Shown here: piece by piece, positions 23,401-35,431 of the stretch | Numbering within the stretch: position 1 is the stretch's first letter | Layout: each line of letters opens with the position of its first letter | From: Agrocybe praecox | Lineage: Eukaryota; Basidiomycota; Agaricomycetes; Agaricales; Agrocybaceae | DNA length: 64,000 nucleotides | Assembly (NCBI GenBank): GCA_964017145.1 | Contig: OZ024850.1 | Location: forward strand, 2,271,618-2,335,617 | Direction of reading: 5' to 3' | Translations under genes and position numbers: made by a program | The notes under the pieces: model-generated | The model's database searches: none | Seen by the model: only the letters and a program-made list of their open reading frames with translations | Told to the model about the DNA's origin: nothing

Positions 23401-23939
23401 AGCCACATCTATTTACTTTATTTTATTTTAACGAGGATTTACGCGAAAGAAGACTTGTCCAGCTTTTCTTAGTTGCGGGGCACCTTGTCCGTTTCCGAAT
23501 CGGTTCACAGTCCTCGATGTATCCGGCGCTCCGCAAAAAAATCAACCTGGTTGACGCTTATGTATACTCCGGATATTTTGCTGCTCAGACCCTTCCCACA
23601 GGCCAATATAGACCAAATGCCGACCCAGCTCCTCGACGTTATCAGGATGGATTAGAGACAAACGACCCGGAAGAAGACATGTTATTCATGATCTCATATC
23701 GCCCCCAGCCCCAAATGACAAGCGCCGAATACGACCCCAGGATTACTCCCGTAGAAACAAAGTCAATCCCAAATTTGTCCGCCAAACACAAAACGTTGGT
23801 GTTCAAGACACGGAGCTTATTTGAACGCGATAGCTGGTGTTGGGCTTTGAATGCAGAAATCGAGAAGATTGTGCGTGCACAGAAAGTTCGAGAAGAGAAA
23901 CTGAGAGAAACAGGAAACTTGATTACTCTGAATCGCTAA
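20434..23939 (+). CDS. PH-domain protein of the Spo71/Mug56 family
   Basis: A large multidomain protein. The first exon (about 355 codons) starts MASESLQEESSNARNRDTTP, has VLKENALRFFIHRGGNMEDW and a serine/proline-rich disordered segment. After introns come EIITEFNDAINRTTRDLHYE, DWGEFLVAWRRDSIEIYRDH and DIPENVDLDSIALYSLFRRE, then a first PH-like region with SQIYVSTHNGNLFILNP and VCDLRTIVAVRRASHP and acidic inserts. The C-terminal PH-like region has LVKGGRLYMKKGLHGQYK, VDAYVYSGYFAAQTLP and FKTRSLFERDSWCWALNAEI, ending LITLNR then TAA at 23939. This order matches fungal Spo71/Mug56 proteins, which act at the forming spore membrane in yeasts. In a mushroom-type fungus a role in spore formation or lipid-transfer sites is inference. 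An intron at about 22010-22063 is required, because the unspliced frame there has stops. Confidence 0.8.
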
Positions 23940-24094
23940 TTCTGAATAAAGGAACCAACGTATGGGGGAGTAGCCAATCGTTTCCAATTGCAGGTTCCTA
24001 TGGGCTTTTTCAGATTTTTCTTTAGGTAGTTCTTTTGGGTCGGGATCGGTGGGAGAAGCAATAATTATATATCAAGTAGGAATGTATATATGGG

Positions 24095-24717
24095 CTACTT
24101 TCGTTTGGGCTTCTTAACACTGCGGACATAGGTATTAGTATAACAAAGTAATAAAGAAAATGATTTGATGATTTACCCATATCTACTACGAGATGTAGCA
24201 CGGTTGACGACTCCTGCGAAGTCCAATGCACCACGAACGAGTTTGTAACTATGGGATGTCAATATTCCGTTGGTTTTTGTTCGTTAACCTTGTTAGAGAC
24301 TTACCCCACACCGGGAAGATCCTTGGTACGACCACCTCTGACCAGTACCACACTGTGCTCTTGCAAGTTGTGGCCCTCACCCTGAATGTACGCCATTAGG
24401 GATTTGCCCGTGGTGAGTTTTACACGAGCGACTTTTCGCTTGGCAGAATTGGGTTTCTTCGGAGTAGCAATGATCAAGCGTGTCACTACACCCTTTCGTT
24501 GAGGGGAAACTTCAAGCAATGGTGATTTCGACTTTTCTTGCTTTTTAGGAACTCTCTTCGCCTTCATGGATTGATTCATTGTTCGTAGAGCGGCGGATGT
24601 TGCGTGGAATGAGCGACAATTTTGTAGAGAGGATGAAAGGGAAGCTCTAGCCAAAGAAGGCGCCCAGGCAGAGCTACGAGCCGTAGCTACTGCCCGAATC
24701 CCTGGAAGCATGAACAT
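24095..24717 (-). CDS. Mitochondrial small ribosomal subunit protein uS12m
   Basis: Decoding-centre protein of the mitochondrial ribosome. The chosen start [20 protein letters not shown] gives a presequence; the open frame further upstream overlaps the divergent promoter. The mature part carries [20 protein letters not shown] and [19 protein letters not shown], the two invariant uS12 loops. Two short introns split the end: after LPGVG the frame resumes as [19 protein letters not shown], then RSRYG joins VKKPKRK followed by TAG at 24095-24097. Length and end agree with fungal mitochondrial S12. A second ATG at 24711 is also possible. Confidence 0.94.
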
Positions 24718-24874
24718 GGTGGACAACGGCGACAGTAAAGAAAGTATTGACGGCCATCCCGTTAGCGCACCCAGTTCGGATGTTTGTGACGCGGTAGAAT
24801 GCCAAACAAACAAAACGCGTCTGTGGCCAAATGAGCATCGCGTCCTTTTAGTTGAACTATCATCAACATCAACT
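24718..24874. promoter_or_regulatory. 157-bp bidirectional promoter uS12m / NSE2
   Basis: The two start codons face away from each other with only 157 bp between them, so both promoters must share or overlap. No clear TATA box is seen. The sequence stays open in the plus frame, which creates an apparent N-terminal extension for NSE2 that is probably not real. Confidence 0.5.
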
Positions 24875-26192
24875 ATGCCTGTGGCCACTTCTTCTCGCCG
24901 TAAACCCTTTGTGCATCGTCAAAACTCGGAAGATATTGAAGACGTTCGTAACACTCAGGCTAATGAAGACGCTGTAAGTGATGAGGAACAACCGCGAGCC
25001 GCAAGGACCCGTGTCAAAACAGAGAAAAAAGAAAAAGGAAAGCAAAAAGCGACTGCAGAAGACGACGAGGACGAAGACGCTGGCTCAGAAGAGGATGAGG
25101 ATGAAGACGAAGATGAACGCATAGACGTTTCTAATTTTCCAGACCAGCCCTTGAGGAGAAACGACTTAAATAAGTTAAAGGGCATGTCTGATGATTGGAA
25201 ATCCATGCGAGCTCAGATAACACAACGATGGGATATTTACAAAGACGTTGCAACCGCTATGGCTGAAGCCGGAGAAAAAGATATTGAGTCGTCGAAGGTA
25301 AAGACATAATTCTTCCGGCTTTTCGTCTGAATATTAATTTGTGTGGCCCCTTCCAGGAATTGCAAAAGCTAGATAGAGACATGAGGGAATTTCTGGACAT
25401 TTGTGCCGAAATGAATGCGCATTCCAGTGCATTGGAAGCGATACATCAACGTGTCGCTGAAGGCCAGAATGTTGTACGTTTCGTCTTTGCAATTATTAGT
25501 GCAACAACCATTGATTCCTTGCATATAGGTCGACGCTATATCTCAATATGAGGAAGGATTACAAGCACGAAAGGATGATTACGCTGCTCAAACTACTAGG
25601 AAAAAATACGTCAAGAACCCACATTACATTGAATTTCATTCAAGCATATGGGTATGTCTCACTAATGGATCGAATCCAATTTACCTATTGAATGTCGAAC
25701 CCCACCTTCAGGAAGTTTCTCATCCCAAGGAACCTATGCCACCTCTTACCAATATCATTCCCCGAGGTACGAGTCATGTTAATTGATTTATTAACGGTAA
25801 TACTTACGACCATTACAGAAGACGGAGAAGAATCTGACGACGACGACGATCTTGAAATTGGCGGTGCCACTCAAGATTACAAATGCCCTCTAACACTGAC
25901 CATGTTGGAAAAACCACTCACTTCGTAAGTCGTTTATCTCCGCAGTGATAATATCATCTTATTAAATTTTAAATCTAGGCGTATATGTGGCCACAGTTTC
26001 TCGGCAGATGCTATCAAGCAACATTGCAAACCAACACATCAACTCCATAAATGTCCAGCTGCCGGATGTAACAAATCCTTCAAGATATCAGACTGTTATC
26101 CCGATGAAAAACTTGCTAAGAAGGTTAAAACCATCATTCGTAGAATGAAGCTTGCTGAAGAAGACAGCGACGGCGAAGAGATTGTTGACTAA
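24875..26192 (+). CDS. NSE2: NSE2/MMS21-type SUMO E3 ligase, SMC5-SMC6 complex
   Basis: SP-RING E3 ligase that promotes SUMO transfer within the SMC5/6 DNA-repair complex. It starts [20 protein letters not shown], followed by an acidic and lysine-rich low-complexity stretch. A helical region follows: [38 protein letters not shown] and [15 protein letters not shown], which should bind the SMC5 arm. The C-terminal SP-RING has [32 protein letters not shown] and [11 protein letters not shown], with Cys-His zinc ligands in the family order (C..C-G-H..C..C). It ends [11 protein letters not shown] then TAA. Four or five introns are short GT-AG. A longer frame begins at 24710 but overlaps the start of the divergent ribosomal protein gene, so 24875 was chosen. 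Confidence 0.92.
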
Positions 26193-26625
26193 CCTCTTTT
26201 GCTTCATTGGCCTCGTCTTATATGTGTGTACCCTACTTACTGTTCATGCACAGTTCCTCAATGATTTTACCAAGCTCGTATACTTAGTCGACATATTGAT
26301 TGATTGACACAATTACGCTTCCCGGCTTTTTTCTTTCTTTTTCTAATGTACGGGTCATTCTATCCGACTAATGACTATGTGAAAGGGTTTATGTGAGGCC
26401 TTTTATTAGGACTCTGTCCGAGGGAACAGAAGTCTAATGATGGATAACAACTTCCAAAGCTTGACAAAATAAAAACAACGCCGTAGCTCTTTCAGTGAAG
26501 CTCATCTCCGACTCTATGCTCATAGGTAGAGCAAATTAATTTCTAATGAGGTCGCATGATCTTAACATAAAAAGGCGCAGCATATGCAATGAAATCGGAG
26601 AGGATGACAACAAGAGCCAAAGACA
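26193..26625. other. Convergent intergenic spacer NSE2 / RPN13
   Basis: 433 bp between two converging 3' ends; it should hold both 3' UTRs. T-rich, with no gene or repeat recognised. Confidence 0.5.
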
Positions 26626-27836
26626 TTAATCTGTGTCCATGCTATTCTCTCTATCAGCTTGCTCTTGAATGGCCCGTAAGAAAGAACCAACTCCAGTGCC
26701 AGCTTCTTCTGGAAGGCCCAGGGTCCGCACGAGGCCACCGAGGAGCCCTGTCCTAAGTGCTTGATCGAAATTAGCAACTGAGGCCCTGAACTGCGGAGAG
26801 CTGGAAGGGGAAAATATCATTGTAAGTTGTCAAAGAACGTTTCGGGAATAGGAAATTTATCCCTACTGAATTATTCTCTGGAGAACTTCGGTCGAAGGGG
26901 GAACGGGTAGGTCAGGTGGAAGATGAGGGAAGAGGGTTCTAATCAGCTCGGGGTGGTCGAAAAGGGGTGCTAGGTTGGCAGGCGTAAGAATATCCGTCAG
27001 AGATACATCTACAAAACATTTAATAAGCTTAATCTCCTATTTTGACGGAAAGGGAAATGAACCTGGGGTTGCCTGAGGTTGGCTCGACATGGATGAAAGC
27101 ATTTGCGAAAGGGTGGCAAGCTGTTCGGGCGTCGCTTGAAAATCCGATCCTGTGGCTTGACGGACGGACGTACTAATGAATTAACTGGGTCAAAACGTTG
27201 CGAATGAATGCACGGCGAGACGATGGCTTACGAAGAATTCGAGGGTTGGGTGGGAGCAGCGGACGTAGATGCTTGTGGTGCGGTATTGCTGATAGGAACT
27301 CCCCATCTTAGATCGTAGTCCGGATCTTGTAACAGCCCATTAACGTTCTCCGTGAATTCAGCATCGCGAGTAGACGAAGCGTCCTTTTGGAAGCTGTTAC
27401 TTGTCATACGAAGAACAACAAATCAAAAGTATATACCTGCAACCAGAACTGTGGAATTTGTTAGATTCGGAAACATCTTCCAGATTCAAAGATGACTTAC
27501 GAAATGTCTTTGGTTTGAAGATGAGAACTTCAACACATAAACTCGGCCTGGGGACTGCGAAACCTTGACAAAGGAGGCATCGAATGGGAATAGGATAAGG
27601 TCCTATTGATTAATAGTAGTCAGACTAGGATAACATCTGTAGTAAGGTGGGGCAGCGACCTCTTCTATACTCCCAGTTGTTCTATTCTTCCAGATAAAGT
27701 GCAGCAGACCATCATCTCCGTTTGTGAGGTAGATTGCACCTTTGGCCGGACTGGGTTCAACGATATTGCTGCCTTCTCTTTTGAAAGCTCGCCCCGCCTT
27801 GAATGCGAGTAGTATCTCTGAGTCAGCTAGAGACAT
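26626..27836 (-). CDS. RPN13: 26S proteasome ubiquitin receptor RPN13/ADRM1
   Basis: Ubiquitin receptor of the 19S regulatory particle that also recruits the deubiquitinase UCH37 where present. Exon 1 starts MSLADSEILLAFKAGRAFKR and continues with KGAIYLTNGDDGLLHFIWKN, then DLILFPFDASFVKVSQSPGR and RVYVLKFSSSNQRHFFWFQ, which make the Pru domain. A linker follows with QATPEQLATLSQMLSSMSSQ. The C-terminal DEUBAD domain carries SLTDILTPANLAPLFDHPEL, then SPQFRASVANFDQALRTGLL and VGSFLRAIQEQ, ending MDTD before TAA at 26626. Several short introns separate these blocks, some with small exons. The gene is divergent from the SCOC-like gene, 205 bp away. A longer upstream open frame is ignored because MSLADSE matches the usual family start. 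Confidence 0.92.
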
Positions 27837-28041
27837 GTTAGAGGATATGGAGAGTTTATAAAGTGGAAGGGAAAGTGGTAGTAGTGACCACTGGGTGCTT
27901 GACCGCGACGCGTCAGTGCGTGCGTGACTTTTAAAGTCCGCCCCATTTGTGATCTGATTTACCATTGGCGGCTGGAAGTAGATTCTTTCATCACTGCAGC
28001 TTCCCTCATTGCAGGCACAGACGCTCACAAGGAAAATAATA

Positions 28042-28424
28042 ATGATGCAATACGATGATAACTACTCTCTAGACGAGCAACCAGCTTGGGGTGTATCTCC
28101 TCGAGAAGGCGGTGGAGACTTGGGGATTGTACGAGATACACTGAAAAAGGAACAGGTGATACGGTCAGCTATATTCCTTCTGCCTGTTGCTCCATGTACT
28201 GAATGTGTTGACCTCTGTTTGCTAGTGAAATTCAGGCCTGTCAAGAGGGTCTTAAAGGTAATCTGAACTCTGACTTGGCGCGACTGACGTCGCTAAACTT
28301 CTTAATAGCTATGTTGAACAAGGTACAAGCCGTTCAAAAGGAAGTCGACAAGCTCGCTTCTGGGAACGAGACTCTGCAAATGTACATCGACAACTTGACG
28401 GTCCAAATGGCTAAACGAAGATGA
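28042..28424 (+). CDS. SCOC-like short coiled-coil protein
   Basis: Starts MMQYDDNYSLDEQPAWGVSP after possible adjacent ATGs at 28042 and 28045. Exon 1 ends at KKEQ. An intron of about 80 bp (28157-28235) leads to ACQEGLKGNLNSDLARLTSL, then AMLNKVQAVQKEVDKLASG and LQMYIDNLTVQMAKRR before TGA. The heptad pattern of leucines and the YIDNLT end fit the SCOCO family (short coiled-coil protein). Animal members bind Golgi Arl GTPases and help autophagy and axon transport. The gene is convergent with ARL8, 279 bp away. The function here is inferred from the family only. Confidence 0.75.
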
Positions 28425-28703
28425 CGATAATAATAATACCCAATATCTCGAATGCTGGTTTCGAAAACCAACCGCTCATATTACCTTTCAAACTTACTCT
28501 TATACCCTTGGACAATATTATTAGGAGCTTGGAAGCTTGATGTACAACGCAGATATATTTAATACAATTTTCCAATTATAATTTATAATGTACAAGCCTT
28601 GATGGAAGAATAACCCGCTGGTCTAGTTAAAATGTACTACTAGAAAAAGTATATGCGATGGTATATGAAAAAGAATGAAGACCACTACTACCCATAAAGG
28701 AAC

Positions 28704-29825
28704 TTAATGACCCTTGTTTGATAGCCATTGCAACACTATGTCACTGGAACGCTGTCAGCCCAAGAGAGATCACTGAAAAGGAGAAGTACAGACAGATTGT
28801 GTTTGCTCTTCATAGAACACTGTCGTCAAAATGTTAGGTGGTATGCATAGTATCATTATGTCATGACCTCACCGAATAACACTACAAAACCAAAATTAAA
28901 TGGCATAGCACTTGTAAATTATTGCGCACTCACCGATACAGGTCGGTCAGAAATTTTGTCGAGTTGCCTACAAGGTAGCCATTAGTAAAACGAGTGCATG
29001 ATCGGACACGACTCACAAATTTTTGATGAGGTCTTTGACTGCTGCATGACCAGGTAGGTCATTTTTATTTCCAAGCTACATAATATTAATGATGAACGAG
29101 TAAAAAACAAATGAGAACGAAACTTACAACCAACAGAGGTACACCGCTCAGCGTAGGCTGACCCAACAGTTGCTGTAGCTCAAAGCGGGCAGTATTGAAT
29201 TTATCTTGCTAAGAAAAATCAACATTAATAACGAGTAGAGCACCAATGATGGTAACTTACATCAACTGCATCTACCACAAAGCTGGATAGAGTCAGTCTA
29301 TGAATGTCTGCAGAAATAAAGATTCTGTTACACAATAGCATCCACGCCATTGCAATATCGTTCCCACATGGAACGAAATTTGGGCTGCCCTGGTCATACC
29401 GACAAGCTTTAGCGACCTCAGTGAATGTGGCAGAGGAGAACATACCAGCGACATCCCAGATCTTCATCGTGACTCTGCCCTTTCGAATTTTCCTAAAGTT
29501 GAAGGCGACGGTAGGAACAACATCTTCGCTCCACTGCGCAGTCGGAAGGTAAGACGGTGGTGAAATAATACACATTAAACGCGAGATACCTGTCCAGATG
29601 TGATAACATTGACGAAGGATGTCTTTCCAGACGCCTTAAAATCCTATTGAGCTGCTATCGCGAAAAGATATGGCGGTTGTATAACTACCTGTAAACCGAC
29701 CACAGCGATTTCTACCTGTTTTGAAAAGAAGAGACTTGGGAAACACGTTAATTAACGTCCAAGTAAGGTATAGAAGCGACATACCCGCTAAACCATTCAG
29801 CTATAGCAGAGAAGAAACCAGGCAT
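28704..29825 (-). CDS. ARL8-like small GTPase
   Basis: ADP-ribosylation-factor-like GTPase; ARL8 acts on lysosomes or vacuoles and in organelle transport. The protein starts MPGFFSAIAEWFSG, then SLLFSKQVEIAVVGLQ. The P-loop reads GLQASGKTSFVNVITSGQ when the acceptor before GCGTCTGG is used. Switch regions are VVPTVAFNFRKIRKG and IWDVAGQPKFRSMWERYC (WDxxGQ). The specificity motif is LGNKNDLPGHAAVKDLIKN. It ends NLDIVxQWLSNKGH then TAA at 28704. There is no N-terminal myristoylation glycine, as in ARL8, which is N-acetylated instead. About seven introns give very short exons. Confidence 0.9.
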
Positions 29826-30129
29826 AGGTGCTCGAAACGCTAGGAAAGCTATGCGACGATGATGAAGGGATAAAGACTCGGAGTCGTAATACGGCACGGA
29901 AGTAGTTGCATCTCCAATGCCATTGCCAAGAATGGAGAGCTCCTTTAGGTATTGACACGTACCCACGTGACCATATTTTCCGTGACTCCGTCATCAACTT
30001 TTTTAAATTTCAAGTGCTGCTTTCAGACGCTCATAGCAGCCCCTCCTCCATACCCTCTGCATATCTGCTTGCGAGCCAGGCCAATAGGTCAATTCGGCAG
30101 CATTCCCGTACTCTAGTACAAAGATTCTC
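29826..30129. promoter_or_regulatory. Divergent promoter ARL8 / PET127 with CACGTG
   Basis: A 304-bp spacer between two divergent starts. A CACGTGAC site lies at 29964-29971, near the middle. Regulation by a bHLH factor is only suggested by the motif. Confidence 0.4.
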
Positions 30130-32966
30130 ATGAACGTTTGGCCGTCCGCAAGTCGACTAGCTTCTTCGTCGCGGTGTCTGCAACCTGTACGTTTAGCAGT
30201 GGGTAAATGTACTAACGCTATCGTACAACCTCCGTCGACGTTGGGTGTATCCTCGAGAAGACATAACAGCTCACAGGGCTTTGGAGGCGCGTTCTATAAT
30301 GAACCCACCCATGTCCCGGTGTCGGGGCGACAACCAGAGACTACGTCCGAATCCCGACCCACGAATCCCGACCCTTCAAACAAGGAGGGTGGCGCGTCCG
30401 AAGCCAATACCTCAGATAAAAACCGTCCACGTGTAGCATCAAGACGACGGCGATCGCGAGAACGTGTACAGCATGAAAAGAAGCCACCCCACGACGTGCT
30501 GGGGAAAGGGAAGAGCAAGACGGAGGCGTCTTTCAGCAGCAATAGTTCAGGATCGAGTTCGAAGCTTGACCGTGCGTATGGTTATGTATACAAACAATAC
30601 TAAAGTCAGAGCCGTTAATAATCATCTACCAGTTTCACAAGTCCTCGCCAAGCTGATGCAGGATAACCAAATCACAGTGCAGGAAACGGATTCCACATTC
30701 GAGATTCCAACTTTACTACCAGCACAGGAACCGCGCCACTACCCGCCGCACGAATCACCGAAGGCAGTGTTAACAGAGGCAGAGAGCGAGAGTGAACTAG
30801 ACACCCCGCACGTCCTAACAGGTGAGAAGCAGATGTCCTACTTGTAAATTAAATGCTTATACGCCAGCTGCAAGACGTCGCACCCGTATCCGAGCACAAC
30901 CCCGTTGACACTCTTGCCCATGGGCTAGACCGAGTTTTATTCAAGTATATCTTTCATTCTACGTGAACTTGTCGTCGATTTCTGAACACACCCCAGTCCC
31001 GGTGTCCATTGGCTTCGTGACCCCCACTCGCACGTTTATAATTTTACGCCATGGCTAGAACAAATACCCAAAGTGAACGATTTCGCCTTTGAGAGATTGA
31101 TTGGCTTCGTTAGTAGTTCTCGAGATGAGGTACGCTACCCACATTTCCTCTCTTGACTTGGTAAATGTATCACAAAATACAGGACCTACGCACCCTTGCT
31201 ATACAAGAAGGCAAGAAATTCGCCGGCTCAACGTCTTCGTTATCTGGCATGATGTCGCACGTGTATTTTCTTCTATCCGAGTACAAGGAAGCGGACTGCA
31301 CAGTTCTCAGCCAACACTTCAAGTCGGAAGTAAGCCCTACAAAGTTTTACCTATCTAGACGTTGGTGTTAACATCGCCGTAGTCTACCGGCTTCACAGCT
31401 GGCCAACGTATACCTGCAATAGTCAAACTGAACTTCAAGGACGGTGTCTACGCCATTGATTCTCACACACCGGATTACGACGACTCGGACAAGAACGTTT
31501 TGACATGGATGGTGAGATTCACGTCGTCATATCGTTCAGATATCTGCTAAACGTAATTCTTCAGGGCACACTTCTAGAAAATTTTCTCACTAAAACTCCT
31601 GAACAATTCAAGAAATTCATGAGGTTTGAGAGTGAGCCTGAACGGACGGGGCCCCTTTTGAGAGAAGCTTACCGTTTTGCAAAGGTGCGTTTCTTCATAT
31701 TATAGTTGACAATAACTCGATTAAACGAAGATTGCCAATAGTCAAATAGCATGGTAATGCGTTCGCAATTGGATTGTCATGATCCTAGACTTCCTGGGAC
31801 TGGTGTATTCGATATTAAGACTCGTGCTTGCGTGACTGTTCGAATGGATATCTTGAACTACAAGGTATGGTATTCAGTTTTCCTGAAACCCAATCATTCT
31901 TAATTTTTTCTTTCAGGAAAATGCAGGTTACATGATCACTTCCCAGCATGGACTCTTGGAAAGTTTCGAGAAAGAGTATTACGACTTGATTCGTTCGGCA
32001 TTCTTGAAATACAAGTAATGTCCATCTCATATCTTTCGGGCGAATGAGAAATACTAACGAAGCTGTAAAGCTTCCAAGTGAGGATTGGTAACATGGACGG
32101 TGTGATGGTTGCATATCACAACACGGAGCGCATCTTTGGGTTCCAGTACATATCTCGGGATGAAATGGACGATCGTCTGTTTGGACCTACTCCTGGGGTT
32201 GGCGATAAGGTCTTCAACCACACCGTGAGGATTCTTGAGGCCTGCCTTGAAGAAGCGGCGAAGTGTTTCCCGAATGAAGTGGGCAATCCCAGACTAGTCT
32301 CTTATATTCGTTACTAATGCCTAGTTTGACAGTCTGTTATCCTCGGATTCGAAACTCGTTTGCCTGGTAAAGTCCTCGACATCTTTGTCCAGCCTGCAGA
32401 TTATGAAGGAGATGAGGATCTACGACCGCTTCAGAAACTGGCCGTCACTGTTGAGCATAAGTTGAACGGTGAACCTACTAGGGCAGCAAACGCGATGAGA
32501 GCAACAGACGAAAAATGTAAATTTTCATACAATCGCGATGGAAATATGCTTACATTAAATTAATCTAGGGACGGTCACCTACCAAGTTTCGCGCGTTGCG
32601 ATTCCCGAATGGGAGATCAGGGCGGACTACAAGTTCTTCATCCAACGCAAAAAGCGATCTCTCATTTTGCCGTCTGATGTGCCTTTGGAGCAGGCTGAAG
32701 AATACTGGACAAACCTCACGTACAGCAATAAGATCCCAGAAGAGAAGGCTAAGCTCTTCCGCCCGGAGGCATTTGCTGTTGCTGGTGCCAATATTGAAAA
32801 ATATCGCGAGATGGCAAGAAAAGGCCGTGTGCTCTCTGAGGAGTTGGAGCAAAGGCTAGCTGGTCAGCCAAAGATTATATTTGGACAGGGCGTCTATGAG
32901 GAGACGGAAAGTCTATATCCGAAGGAGCCTGTTGATGTAGCAGAAAAACCAGAGACCGAAAAGTAG
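30130..32966 (+). CDS. PET127-like mitochondrial RNA-processing protein
   Basis: Homologue of yeast Pet127, a mitochondrial membrane-associated nuclease-fold protein needed for 5' processing and decay of mitochondrial RNAs. The N-terminus MNVWPSASRLASSSRCLQPV is a presequence, followed by a basic low-complexity region (RPRVASRRRRSRERVQHEKK). The conserved part includes HNPVDTLAHGLDRVLFN, DDSDKNVLTWMGTLLENFL, PEQFKKFMRFESEPERTGPL, REAYRFAKSNSMVMRSQLDC, DIKTRACVTVRMDILNYKEN, MDGVMVAYHNTERIFGFQYI and PEWEIRADYKFFIQRKKRS. SQLDCHDPRLPGTGVFDIKT, with its D-x-K spacing, fits a PD-(D/E)XK nuclease core. It ends DVAEKPETEK then TAG. About nine introns are needed. Confidence 0.9.
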
Positions 32967-33173
32967 AAACATAGTTTAGGGTATATATATAATGTGCTTG
33001 GCAGCTAGATGAGACGGAAGTGAAACCTAATTGATGAATATTTCTTTTCTTTTCGAGTCATGAACGAAGTACGTTATACAAGTGCTGCCAAGGAATCTGA
33101 CTGACTGATGTTCCAGGACCCTGCAAAAGTAAGTATTTATATCCCCTCTGTCTTTTCTCTCTCTACACCGACC

Positions 33174-35431
33174 ATGAATACGGAACCGATACCCTCCAGG
33201 CGCAGCTGGACCTCCTTCAGGCCAAGGTCCTCTGCTGGCAGCTCATCCTCCCGCCCCAGCAGCAGCAGCAGCAGTAGCACCGCTTCAAAGATCGCAGGCA
33301 GCACTCTCATGTCCCCCCAGGAGGAGGGACCTAGTCCTTCTCACTCTGCCTCCGATTTTGTTGTCGTCCCACAGCCAGTTGCGGCGACGGGCGCAGGTTT
33401 TCCTCGCTCTGTCACTTATGATACCCCTCCTGTTTCACGCAGTACTACACCCAAGCGGTGGTCTACAAGATCTTTACTGACTTCTTCTCCCAAGGTTACT
33501 ACCCAGTCGCTCGACAACCAAGCCTCTCAGCTCATCCTCAATGCTCTCGAGCGAACCACCTCCCACCAGCAAACAAGTTCAACCAAATCGCCAGAGGGAA
33601 AGAATGGAGGCTCGTTTGGGAAATCCTTTTCATCGATGATGGGCGGTCTATCCAATCTATCCCTCAGTCGCACGAGCACCCGGGAGAGCACGCATGACGA
33701 TAACAACAACAATAAAGACCGTGGACGAACCATGCTCAAGTTGCAGCGTATCAAATCTGCGTCTCAAGCCCCGGCGGACGATCTTGAACGCTCTCGTAGC
33801 GCTTCGCGTGCTAGGTCTCAATCTCCCTTTTCTTTCCGTCGGTTCCGTACTCGCGATGTTTCTCCCACACCGGAGCCTGTCCGTATGAGCCAGTCGGATG
33901 TGGAGCTGTCCGATACAGCCTCTTCCGTTGCTCCCCGTAGCACCGCGTATACTGACGACGATTCGGGCGACGAGGCTATTGGTAACGACGCAGAGACGGA
34001 CGACGCTACTTCTAGCGATGAGGATGATATGTTCGACCCTGAAACCGAACGCAACACGGAACGGAACGCCTTGATACCTCCTGCTCCTTCAGATGCTGCT
34101 GGAGTCCTAGCCCAAGAGATTGAGGACCCCGACCCTGTCGGTGAAGGAGTCAATATCGTTGTCGCACCCGAGCCTTACTTCCCGAGCTCACTCAATACTC
34201 TTGGGTCCATGACGCGTGGAAAGCGAAATCCCCGCAGGCGCAAGTCCGTCAAAACGCACGAACCTTTACCTTTCAGTACTTCAAGACCTATCTTCCAACG
34301 AGACAGATGCACAATCACTCTTACGCAAGGCGACCCTGTAGGCAAACTTGGAACAAGGAGAAAGAGGCGTTATGTTATTGCGAGTGATTTGAGTGAAGAA
34401 AGTCGATATGCGGTCGAATGGGGAATTGGTACGGTTTTGCGCGATGGAGATGAAATGCTCGTCGTTACAGTTGTTGAGAATGAGGCCAAAGGTCAGTAGC
34501 ATATCCGTATCTATCCTGCAGGCAACTGACAATGTATTCTGTTAGTTGATCCCGAAATCCCTAACGCTTCAGATCGCTCTACGAAACTGAGAAGTCAGCA
34601 AGAGGTTTGTTCTGTTTTGGATTCCCATTTTCTGCTCAATTTAACACTATATCGCTCCAATTTAGCGTCAAGGCCTGGCATATATTTTGGTTCGACAAGT
34701 AACAGGTCTTCTCCAGCGTACCAAACTAAATGTTGTAATTTCATGCCAAGCGTGGCATGCGAAGAACTCGAGGCATATGCTCCTTGGTCAGTTTTATATG
34801 TATATTAATTTTGGGCAATTTGTTGACAGTTTTATAGACATTGTTGATCATGTCGAACCTACTATGTTGATTGTTGGCTCTCGTGGTTTGGGCCAATTGA
34901 ACGGGTAAGCTCCTATTTGTGTCCAGACGTTAATGCGCTAATGAACTGAATGTAGGATCTTGCTTGGCTCGACCTCCCACTATTTGATCCAGGTATGTGT
35001 TTCATCTCGTTCCCAACTCAGGAGAAAGCTGACAACGATTTCTCATAGAAATGTTCTGTTCCTGTCATGGTAGGCTACTCGCTCTTTATAATATCTGAAG
35101 CTTGTTATATATTCATCCATCTTTATAGGTTGCTCGCCGTCGTCTCAAGCGCCCTCCTAAGAAGTCTGCTCACCTCTCTACACATCGTGCGCATATATCG
35201 CTGGCAGAGGCAGGCATCGATCGCGTTGCCGCCAAAGTCGACCAAGATGTACAAATAATGCGCGATGAGATACAGAAGGATGACAACCGACGCGACGGTG
35301 GTCCTGGAAGTAGATCAGACAATCGTCAATTCGACGGCGTTGCTGAAGAGGCCGACCAAGCTGAAGAGGCCGACGACGACGATGAACCCGATAACGACGA
35401 TGAACCCATCGGTGTGAAAGTCGCTGGATGA
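33174..35431 (+). CDS. Universal stress protein (UspA) domain protein with long disordered N-terminus
   Basis: The start MNTEPIPSRRSWTSFRPRSS at 33174 follows a C/T-rich leader; the open frame extends upstream to 33108 but without family support. The first 350 or so residues are serine/proline-rich and disordered, with a CAG-repeat-encoded serine run (33257-33274) and an acidic patch. The C-terminal third is the USP fold: KRRYVIASDLSEESRYAVEW, RDGDEMLVVTVVENEAK, then LAYILVRQVTGLLQRTKLNV and HVEPTMLIVGSRGLGQLNG. ILLGSTSHYLIQKCSVPVMV completes the ATP-binding G-x2-G-x9-GST motif of ATP-type USPs. The tail is acidic and ends PIGVKVAG then TGA. Introns split the USP part. The role is unknown; stress signalling is a family inference. 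Confidence 0.88.
33257..33274 (+). repeat. CAG trinucleotide run in the USP gene
   Basis: Six CAG units read in the AGC frame encode a serine run in the disordered N-terminus. Such runs often vary in length between strains. Confidence 0.85.
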
